A stretch of DNA of 64,000 nt, taken from the NCBI GenBank assembly GCA_016709675.1, contig JADJMH010000012.1, positions 163,964 through 227,963 of the forward strand, written 5' to 3'. Position numbers and translations under genes: made by a program. Below, in pieces: positions 55,275 to 62,304 of the stretch (its first letter is position 1; the number at the start of each line of letters is the position of its first letter). Source of the stretch: Candidatus Accumulibacter proximus. Its GTDB lineage: Bacteria > Pseudomonadota > Gammaproteobacteria > Burkholderiales > Rhodocyclaceae. The notes beneath the pieces were generated by a model. The model ran no database searches, was not told where the DNA came from, and saw only the letters and a list, made by a program, of their open reading frames with translations.

Positions 55275-57470
55275 TTAGTACCTGACCCGCGCCCGGTAGC
55301 TCCTCTGGCTTGCTTCGCGCGCCTGACGCAGTGTGTTGACCCCCATTTCAGCGAGTAGCGGCAGCATTCTCAGGAAGATTTCGGCAGTCACTATCGCGTC
55401 GCCGAGCGCCGTGTGCCGTCCAAGCACTGGTACCCCCAGACGTTCGGCAATCGCTTCGAGCCGGTGCGTTGCCTGATTTGGCTGAAGAGCGGAGGAGAGC
55501 AACAAGGTATCGAGCACCGGCTGCTCGAAACGTACGCCAGTCCGCTTCTCCTGGAGCTGCAGGAAGCGCATGTCAAAAGCCGCGTTGTGGCCGACCAGCA
55601 CGGTATCAGCACAGAACGCGTGGAACTTTGGCAAGACGGCATCGATGCTCGGCTGGCCAGCCAACAGTTCGCGCGTAATGCCGTGCACCTCGATCGATGC
55701 TGGTGAAAGGCGGACCTGTGGCTTGACCAGCTGGTCGAAGCACTCGTGCCGCAGGAGGCGGCGGTTGACGATTCGTGTCGCTCCGATCTGTATGATCTCG
55801 TCGCCTTCCGACGGGTGCAGACCGGTCGTCTCGGTATCGAAAACCGTGTAAGCGAGTTCGCTGAGCGGCCGGTCATCGAGTTCATGACTGCTAGCCGACC
55901 AACCAAACAGATCAAAATCGTAGAACTCCGGACGCTCTCCCGCCGTTGCCGCGATCATCGGCATCGGTAGATTCCCGGGCGCCACTGCCAATGGCAATAC
56001 GGTCCTGAAAAAAGCGCGATGGGACACCCGTTCGCGCTGAAACCAGATGTCGCCGTTACAGCGCTCGATGACATCGGTCACACTCAGCGAAGCTGACTTG
56101 CCCGGGACGTTCATCGGATCCTGCAACCAGCTCATCGCCGTTTCGTTGTTCATGAAGGTGCCGGGCCACGACAGGTCGAGTTGGGCCAGGTGTCCGCTGC
56201 GCGTCAGTGACAGGCGAACTTCACGAATCTGGTACTCGTCCTGCAGGCGGAAGGCCAGGTAACGCAGCGCCTGCAGCAAGGCGAAACTGTCCACGCGCAG
56301 CCACAGACCCTTTTCCACGTGCTCGGTCTTGACCGCCAGTGGGGGCCGCTCGCCGCCGCTTTTCTCCTGAATGCCGCCGGCCGTCGCCAGCAGGATTTCC
56401 GCACCACTGATCTCCTCCAGCACCCAGCGCTCCCGCAGGTCATTCGAGAACGCACGCGCCGCCTTCTCAAACTGCGACGACAGCGCGGTTGCTTCGTCGC
56501 GAATCGCGCGCATGAAACGGTCCTTCTGTTCGCTCAACATGTCCGGGAAATCACAGAGCATCTCGGCCGCCGCGCGAACACTGCCCAGCGGGCCGCGACA
56601 TCCTTCGACCAGTGACTGGATCACCGCGTCGCGTCGCGTGTGGCGCTCGTTGGTTGTTGTCACGTCATCGAGGACGAGGACGAAACCGGTCATCGGGAGA
56701 GCGTCGCCTTCGGCATGATGCCGACCCGGATCGCCGAGGACCGGAGACATGTGGGCACGCAGCAAACGACCGGTGGCAGTCCCGGTCACAAAGTGCGTCG
56801 AGCCAACGACTCTCCCTGCGCGCCCCGAATCCGCCTCAGCACTGGCTTGTTGCAGGCGGGCAATCGCGTACCCGATGACCGCGCGATCAAAAATCGCATA
56901 AATCGAACGTCCAAGGCCAAGCAACTCGGTCTTTTCGCCGTTCGGCCCCGTCGAGAGCTCCTGCTTCGCCCGTTGATTGTAGAGCAGCACGCGACCATCC
57001 AGATTGCAGACGACGACACTCTGGCTGAGGTCAGCCATCAGCGCGCTCAATCGGCTGCGTTCTTCCTCGAGCGATGCCTGTGTTGCGCGGACGCGCTCGG
57101 CGACATCATTACGCTCCGCTTCGCGTTGGGCGAGCAGCAGATTGGCCGTCTGCGCCAACTGCTCGAGTTCGGGAGCGTCATAGCGGCCAACTCTCAGGCC
57201 GGTGTGCGGCAGCGTTGCGGCAAGCTGTTCCGCCATGCGCAAGGGCGCCTGAACATAAAGCGCATCGAGTCTCAACAATACCCAGCACGCCGTCCCCGAG
57301 GCCACCAGGACCACCGGTATCAGCTTGACCAATCTGTCCGAAAAAGCCCCATCGTCAGCATGGCTGATGGGCTCGCCGGCGAGCAACAGGGCAGCGGCGG
57401 AAGCTACCACCGCGAGCATGAAGACGAGTACCGCCAGCCCTCCCAGCAGGCGCTTGCGCTTCGGTTGCAT
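55275..57470 (-). CDS. Membrane PAS/degenerate kinase fused to DEDDh exonuclease
   Basis: About 731-residue fusion. Two membrane helices (about 8-30 and 47-65), a HAMP-like/coiled-coil part, a PAS domain (about 135-280), a HisKA-like segment where the H-box position reads SLVEGCRGPLGSV with no histidine, a weakly HATPase-like stretch, and a C-terminal DnaQ/PolC-type 3'-5' exonuclease (about 530-715) with FDTETTG, VGHNAAFDMRFL and HTALGDA, i.e. all catalytic acidic residues and the His. The kinase part looks inactive and may only regulate the nuclease. ATG 57470 follows AAGGA 8 bases upstream; ATG 57506 and a longer frame to 57785 are less likely. Confidence 0.82.
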   Translation of the reverse strand: MQPKRKRLLGGLAVLVFMLAVVASAAALLLAGEPISHADDGAFSDRLVKLIPVVLVASGTACWVLLRLDALYVQAPLRMAEQLAATLPHTGLRVGRYDAPELEQLAQTANLLLAQREAERNDVAERVRATQASLEEERSRLSALMADLSQSVVVCNLDGRVLLYNQRAKQELSTGPNGEKTELLGLGRSIYAIFDRAVIGYAIARLQQASAEADSGRAGRVVGSTHFVTGTATGRLLRAHMSPVLGDPGRHHAEGDALPMTGFVLVLDDVTTTNERHTRRDAVIQSLVEGCRGPLGSVRAAAEMLCDFPDMLSEQKDRFMRAIRDEATALSSQFEKAARAFSNDLRERWVLEEISGAEILLATAGGIQEKSGGERPPLAVKTEHVEKGLWLRVDSFALLQALRYLAFRLQDEYQIREVRLSLTRSGHLAQLDLSWPGTFMNNETAMSWLQDPMNVPGKSASLSVTDVIERCNGDIWFQRERVSHRAFFRTVLPLAVAPGNLPMPMIAATAGERPEFYDFDLFGWSASSHELDDRPLSELAYTVFDTETTGLHPSEGDEIIQIGATRIVNRRLLRHECFDQLVKPQVRLSPASIEVHGITRELLAGQPSIDAVLPKFHAFCADTVLVGHNAAFDMRFLQLQEKRTGVRFEQPVLDTLLLSSALQPNQATHRLEAIAERLGVPVLGRHTALGDAIVTAEIFLRMLPLLAEMGVNTLRQAREASQRSYRARVRY

Positions 57471-57603
57471 CCTTCGTATCCTTTGTATCCCTTCGTCTTT
57501 GTTCATTCTAGAGGATTGTGCACCGGCGTGCTCGGGGTGCGCAAGACGCTTGCCTGCCTGTCCAGTATCCTTGGGGCTATATCCGTTATGAGAAGCGCAG
57601 CGG

Positions 57604-57738
57604 GATAGTCTGGCATGGCTGTTCGCTGACAGGATCAGCGGCCGCCGCGCCGATTGGCCAGGGCTTGCCAAAACGCAGGACATGCTGCGAGCGGGTGACA
57701 GCCTTGTCGTTCGAAAACTGGATCGACTCGGCAAGTCA
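57604..57738 (+). pseudogene. Serine recombinase (resolvase) fragment
   Basis: About 45 codons of a Tn3-type resolvase/invertase: LFADRISGRRADWPGLAK, then MLRAGDSLVVRKLDRLGKS, matching the conserved middle of the catalytic domain. No start, no active-site serine region and no DNA-binding part remain. It ends exactly at the stop codon of uup on the other strand. Confidence 0.75.
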
Positions 57739-59652
57739 GCTCTCGAGCGCTTCCCAGCGCTCGAGCAGGGCCAGCAGCTGGTCATCGATTTCGCTCAGAC
57801 GCGCCGACAGCCGCTGGGCTTCGTGCGGCTCCGCCTGGTACAGAACCGGATCGGCCAGGCGCTCGGCAATCACCTTCTGTTCCGCTTCGAGGGCGGTGAT
57901 GCGCTGCGGCAGTTCGGCCAGCTCGTGCGCCTCCTTCCACGACAACTTGCCGCCCGCGGTCGCTTTTTGCCGACCCACCTTTGCCGGCTCTGCCGGGCGC
58001 GGGTCGCCGCGCCTGGCGGTACCCGGCGGCAACGTTTCCTCCTTGCGCCGAGCGGCCTGATAGTCGGCCCAGTCCTGATAGCCACCGGCGTACTCGCGCC
58101 AGCAGCCGTCGCCTTCAGCCGCAATCGTCTGGGTCACGACGTTGTCGATGAACGCACGGTCGTGGCTGACCAGGAACAGTGTACCGCTGTAATCCTGCAG
58201 CAACTCCTCGAGCAGCTCGAGCGTCTCGATGTCGAGGTCGTTGGTCGGCTCGTCAAGCACCAGCACATTCGCCGGGCGCGCCAGGAGCCGCGCCAGCAAC
58301 AGGCGGTTACGCTCGCCGCCGGACAGCGAGCTGACCAGGGAACGCGCGCGTTGCGGGGCAAACAGGAAGTCACCGAGGTAACTTATCACGTGCTTCCTCT
58401 GGTTGCCGATCTCGACGAAATCCGATCCCGGCGAGATGACATCGATCAGCGTCGCCTGTTCATCGAGCTGACTCCGGAACTGGTCGAAATAGGCGACCTG
58501 CACCTTGGTCCCGAGAGCCACCTTGCCCTCCTCCGGCGCCAGTTCGCCGAGGATCAGGCGGAGCAGCGTCGTCTTGCCGGCACCGTTGGCGCCGATGATG
58601 CCGATCTTGTCCCCACGCTGCACCCGACACGAGAAGTCGCGCACCACCACCTTGTCGCCGAAACGCTTGCTGACGTGCTCCAGCGAGGCGACCAGCCTGC
58701 CACTCCGGTCGCCGGCATCGACCGCCAGCTCAACCTTTCCCTGTCGCTCCCGCCGTGCTGCCCGCTCCCGGCGCAGACGCTCGAGCCGCAGCACACGGCC
58801 TTCGTTGCGTGTCCGGCGGGCCTTGATGCCCTGCCTGATCCACACTTCCTCCTGGGCGAGAAACTTGTCCGAACGGGCGTTGTTCAGTGCCTCGTCATGC
58901 AGCATCGCCTCCTTGCGGGCCTGATACTCGCTGAAGCTGCCCGGACAGGAAAGCAGGCTGCCACGATCCAGTTCGACGATACGGGTGGCGACACGTTCGA
59001 GAAAGCGGCGATCGTGGGTGATGAACACCAGCGTCACGCCCGAGCTGACAAGCATCTCCTCGAGCCATTCAATGGCTCCGACATCGAGGTGGTTGGTCGG
59101 TTCGTCGAGCAGCAACAGCGCCGGCGAAATCGCCAGCGCCTGGGCCAGCGCCAGGCGCTTCTTCTGGCCACCGGACAGGGTACCGACCAGGCTGTCGGCA
59201 TCGAGCGAGAAGCGCTGAATGACGCGCTCGGCCTGCGCCTCGAACGACCACGCCTGCCGCGACTCGAGTTCCGTCTGCAGCGCGTGCATGCGCTCAAGCA
59301 GTCTCTCCTGATCGGCACCGGGTTCCCCGAGTGCGTGCGACACCGCATGGTACTCGGCCAGCAGCGCCGACAACTCGCCCATGCCAGCCACCACGGCCTC
59401 GAAAACCGTCAGATCGGGGTTGAAGGGCGGCTCCTGGGGAACGTAACCAATGCGCAGCCCCGGCTGCAGCCAGACCTTGCCATCGTCGAGCCCGCCACAA
59501 CCGGCGAGCGCGCTCAACAGCGAGGACTTGCCGGTGCCGTTGCGGCCAATGAGCGCCACCCTTTCGCCAGGGTCAAGCTGGAAATCCGCATGGTCAAGCA
59601 GTGGAACGTGGCCAAAAGCCAGCGAGGCGTCAGAGAGAATCAGGTACGGCAT
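57736..59652 (-). CDS. uup: ABC-F ATPase Uup
   Basis: 638-residue ABC-F protein of the Uup type, linked to ribosome or branched-DNA functions and to transposon excision control. Two ATPase domains: Walker A GRNGTGKSS and GANGAGKTT, signatures LSGGQKKRLAL and LSGGERNRLLL, Walker B LLLDEPTNHLD and LVLDEPTNDLD. The C-terminal coiled coil (about 560-638) typical of Uup is present. ATG 59652 matches the family start MPYLILSDASLAFG; the longer frame to 59919 would run through a tRNA gene. Confidence 0.93.
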   Translation of the reverse strand: MPYLILSDASLAFGHVPLLDHADFQLDPGERVALIGRNGTGKSSLLSALAGCGGLDDGKVWLQPGLRIGYVPQEPPFNPDLTVFEAVVAGMGELSALLAEYHAVSHALGEPGADQERLLERMHALQTELESRQAWSFEAQAERVIQRFSLDADSLVGTLSGGQKKRLALAQALAISPALLLLDEPTNHLDVGAIEWLEEMLVSSGVTLVFITHDRRFLERVATRIVELDRGSLLSCPGSFSEYQARKEAMLHDEALNNARSDKFLAQEEVWIRQGIKARRTRNEGRVLRLERLRRERAARRERQGKVELAVDAGDRSGRLVASLEHVSKRFGDKVVVRDFSCRVQRGDKIGIIGANGAGKTTLLRLILGELAPEEGKVALGTKVQVAYFDQFRSQLDEQATLIDVISPGSDFVEIGNQRKHVISYLGDFLFAPQRARSLVSSLSGGERNRLLLARLLARPANVLVLDEPTNDLDIETLELLEELLQDYSGTLFLVSHDRAFIDNVVTQTIAAEGDGCWREYAGGYQDWADYQAARRKEETLPPGTARRGDPRPAEPAKVGRQKATAGGKLSWKEAHELAELPQRITALEAEQKVIAERLADPVLYQAEPHEAQRLSARLSEIDDQLLALLERWEALES

Positions 59653-59892
59653 GGGCGTCGGTCGTTTCCGGTTGGGTGGGTAGCGCCTGACCCAGGACAC
59701 GCCGGAAGCGCCGGCCGCCGCTTGCTTGCAGGCGCAGGGCGCGATTCTACCGCGGCTGGCGAAGCGCCAGAGGCCCAATGCGACCGCGCCGGACCAGTCG
59801 CCGCGCGTTGCCGGCACAAACGCCCGCGCATGGCAGTCCTGCCCGCGTCGAATTGGCGCAATTCCGGGGCAGCGGCTACAATACGCGCCCGA

Positions 59893-59964
59893 CTCCTCGT
59901 AGCACAATGGACAGTGCACACGCCTCCTAAGCGTGGGATACAGGTTCGATTCCTGTCGAGGGGG
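59893..59964 (+). tRNA. tRNA-Arg (anticodon CCU)
   Basis: A full cloverleaf can be drawn: 7-bp acceptor stem (CTCCTCG with CGAGGGG, one G-T pair), 4-bp D stem GCAC/GTGC, 5-bp anticodon stem CACGC/GCGTG with loop CTCCTAA (anticodon CCT) and 5-bp T stem ACAGG/CCTGT with loop TTCGATT. The CCA end is not encoded. It lies 108 bp upstream of an IS element. Confidence 0.92.
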
Positions 59965-60072
59965 CCGGACTCCCCCCCCCCAGGCGCGGCCCCCCGTGCC
60001 CTTTCGCGGCCGCGCGGGAACCCCAGCCCGTGGGGGGCTGGCTGGGCCTGCAAATCGAGGAGGGATGGCCTA

Positions 60073-60089
60073 GTGTAGTGTTGCATTCT
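60073..60089 (+). repeat. IS630 left inverted repeat
   Basis: GTGTAGTGTTGCATTCT, identical to the reverse complement of the right end at 61210-61226; a weaker match (GAACTT) continues a further ten bases. Confidence 0.9.
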
Positions 60090-60189
60090 TGAGGAACTTG
60101 TCTGGATACCACGTCTCCAATGTACGTTGTGTGCGGAGTGGGATGCAGATGCGAGTTGCCCCGAAGATTGTCTTGTCGAAGAGGGCGTG

Positions 60190-61207
60190 GCGGAGTTGAC
60201 CAAGCTTTCTCGTTCCAGGCGCCAGCGTGCGGCTGGCTGGCAGCGTGCGCGGATTGTGCTGCTGGCCGCTGATGGGATGCGAAACGATGAGATCGCGGAT
60301 CAGTTGGGGATTGGCCGCGTACAGGTGTCGCGTTGGCGAGGGCGTTATGCGAAGTCGCGGCTGGCGGGAATCGAGGCGCGACTTGCCGCGCGGCGCCCTC
60401 CGGTGAAGGTGGATGTGGCGCGACTGGTGGAACTGACCACGCAAAGCACACCCGAAGCAGCGACGCACTGGAGTACCCGCAAGATGGCCGCCGAACTGGG
60501 CGTCAGTGCGGCCAGCATCTCGCGCCACTGGCGCGCCAACGGCTTGAAGCCTCACCTGGTACGTGGCTTCAAGGTCTCTCGTGACCAGGTTCGTCGAGAA
60601 ACTCGAACATCGTCGGTCTGTACATGTCGCCACCCGAGCATGCGCTGGTGTTGTGCTGCGATGAGAAAAGCCAGGTGCAGGCACTCGACCGTACGCAGCC
60701 CGGGCTGCCGCTGAAAAAAGGGCGTGCAGCCACCATGACCCACGATTACAAGCGCAACGGCACGACCACGCTGTTCGCCGCGCTCAACGTGCTGGACGGC
60801 AGCGTGATCGCACAGTGCGAACAGCAGCACCGTCACAGAGTGGCTCCAAGTTTCTGCGCAAGATCGACCGGGAAACGCCGAAGGACAAGGCGCTGCACCT
60901 GATCGCCGACAACTACGCCACACCCAAGCATCCGTTGTGCAGGAATGGTTGGCCGGCATCCCGCGGATTCAGATGCATTTCACCCCCACCTCGGCACTCC
61001 TGGCTGAACACTGGTCGAGCGCTTCTTCCGCGATATCGCGACCGAACGACTGCGCCGTGGCGTGTTCTCCAGCGTCCCCGCGTTGGTCTCTGCCATCGAC
61101 GACTACATCGCCCATCACAACACAAAACCCAAGCCTTTCATCTGGACCAAAAGCGCTCGCGATATCCTCCAAAAGGTCATTCGCGCCAACAGCCGCTTAA
61201 GTTCTAA
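60190..61207 (+). pseudogene. IS630-family transposase, multiple frameshifts
   Basis: Helix-turn-helix part in the first frame (RNDEIADQLGIGRVQVSRWR, then AELGVSAASISRHWRANG). The catalytic domain is scattered across frames: ALVLCCDEKSQVQALDRTQP near 60640-60700 (first Asp), LHLIADNYATPKHP near 60895-60935 (second Asp), IPRIQMHFTPTS near 60957-60992, and the end near 61140-61200 in another frame. Breaks occur near 60590, 60612, 60840, 60935 and 60995. Not expressible as one protein. Confidence 0.85.
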
Positions 61208-61209
61208 AC

Positions 61210-61226
61210 AGAATGCAACACTACAC
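61210..61226 (-). repeat. IS630 right inverted repeat
   Basis: Reverse complement is GTGTAGTGTTGCATTCT, as at the left end. The next two bases (61227-61228) are the TA target copy, which is part of the stop codon of the DUF3467 gene. Confidence 0.9.
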
Positions 61227-61540
61227 TAGTTCAATTGCCCGTAGCGCTGCTCATACTCGGCGATGAGTTGCGCAAGCATCGTCGACAGCCGCTTGGCCGC
61301 GAACGGACTGAGCATGATGCGATGCGACAGTTCGATCGCCATTTCCGGCTGCGCCCGATCCCAACTGTTGTTCACGCCGAAATTGAGCACCACTTCCTCG
61401 CGCGTGCTGTTGGCGTTGGCAAAGTTCGCGTACGAACTCTTCAAGCCGTCCGTCACCCACCGAATTCGCGGCATCTGCGGCGCGGCAGCGCCTTCGGCCG
61501 GGGTCTGGACAGCGTTCTCTTGTCGATCAGCTTTGTTCAT
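61226..61540 (-). CDS. DUF3467 protein
   Basis: 104-residue protein with the DUF3467 pattern: SSYANFANANSTREEVVLNFG, an aromatic/acidic middle, RIMLSPFAAKRLSTMLAQLI and AEYEQRYG at the end (in short conserved blocks). ATG 61540 follows AGGAAGGAAAG. The IS630 element inserted in its TAG stop codon; both the old junction and the new one read TAG, so the protein is unchanged. The frame is also open upstream into the preceding gene. Function unknown. Confidence 0.82.
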   Translation of the reverse strand: MNKADRQENAVQTPAEGAAAPQMPRIRWVTDGLKSSYANFANANSTREEVVLNFGVNNSWDRAQPEMAIELSHRIMLSPFAAKRLSTMLAQLIAEYEQRYGQLN

Positions 61541-61632
61541 GGTTTGCTTCTTTCCTTCCTGATTGTGGTACGTTGAAAAAACGTTCCCGCGCGCCGCCTC
61601 GTGGCCAGCCGACGGCGACACGGCCAATAGCG

Positions 61633-62178
61633 TCACGATTCCCAGTCCGAAAGCATCGCCGCCCCCGGTTCCGGAATCCTAGTTCCCTGTTTCGCCATTA
61701 CCCTCACCGTTCCACTGGTTCGCGGAATATCGTAGTCCGACGCCAGCAGAGACTGAAAGACAATCTCCGAAGACCCGAACGGTGCCCCCGCCTTGATCAA
61801 GAACCCGACATCAACGAGCGGCCCCTTTCCTGCTGGGCCAAGCGTGGTTGCCCAACTGAAATCCACCTGCTCAAGGCTACCGCCAAGCTCCGATCGCTCC
61901 AGCTTCCCCACACCCCAGCGACCCCGGCGATCCGACCCTACCAGTCCCACTGAGCCAAGCGGCGGACTCTGATAGTCGAAGACGCTGCCGTCAAAGGTGA
62001 GCCGCAAAAGGGCCCCTTCGAGGCCGGCAGTGCTGCCGTCAAAAAGCAAGGAAACGGTAATCCAATCTCCTTGCTCGGCGCTCGCCGGCGCAGCTACGGA
62101 AAACGGCATCGCGTAAGCGGGAACCGCCGCCAGTAAGGCGCACGGCAACAGCGTGCGCAACATCGTACCCAAGGTCAT
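61633..62178 (-). CDS. Cohesin-like secreted protein with broken PEP-CTERM end
   Basis: 181 residues as read: signal peptide (LRTLLPCALLAAVPAYA) then one cohesin-like beta domain (ITVSLLFDGSTAGLEGALLR, VFDYQSPP, VDVGFLIKAG). The end reads IPEPGAAML then SDWES and stop. One added base near 61647 would give PEPGAAML followed by GLGIVTLLAV, the motif-plus-helix of a PEP-CTERM sorting signal, suggesting a frameshift. The restored frame would then run on, without a stop, into the DUF3467 gene, so another change may be present too. Confidence 0.68.
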   Translation of the reverse strand: MTLGTMLRTLLPCALLAAVPAYAMPFSVAAPASAEQGDWITVSLLFDGSTAGLEGALLRLTFDGSVFDYQSPPLGSVGLVGSDRRGRWGVGKLERSELGGSLEQVDFSWATTLGPAGKGPLVDVGFLIKAGAPFGSSEIVFQSLLASDYDIPRTSGTVRVMAKQGTRIPEPGAAMLSDWES

Positions 62179-62304
62179 GTTTCCCCTTCTTCCAATTGCC
62201 CATCGTTCTGTTATCCTCGCCAGTCCGCTTTCGCGCGAAGTCCGCTGGCTGCTATCTTGGCCATCCTGAGCACCTCGCGACGGATTGTAACGCTGCAGAT
62301 TGCA

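Larger units (their letters stand above)
60071..61228 (+). mobile_element. IS630-family insertion sequence with degenerate transposase
   Basis: Element 60073-61226 bounded by 17-bp perfect inverted repeats and by TA at both ends, the typical target duplication of IS630/Tc1-mariner elements. The transposase frame is broken in at least four places, so it is no longer mobile on its own. Confidence 0.9.

Noticed and set aside
57471..57506. Short repeated GGATAC(A/G)AA units before the exonuclease-fusion start
   Set aside because: Two to three short units only; they overlap possible start codons and ribosome-binding sequence and are not a repeat array. No CRISPR array was seen anywhere in the window.
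57682..60078. 798-codon open frame on the + strand
   Set aside because: It is antisense to uup and runs through the tRNA gene; its composition is that of a high-GC shadow frame.
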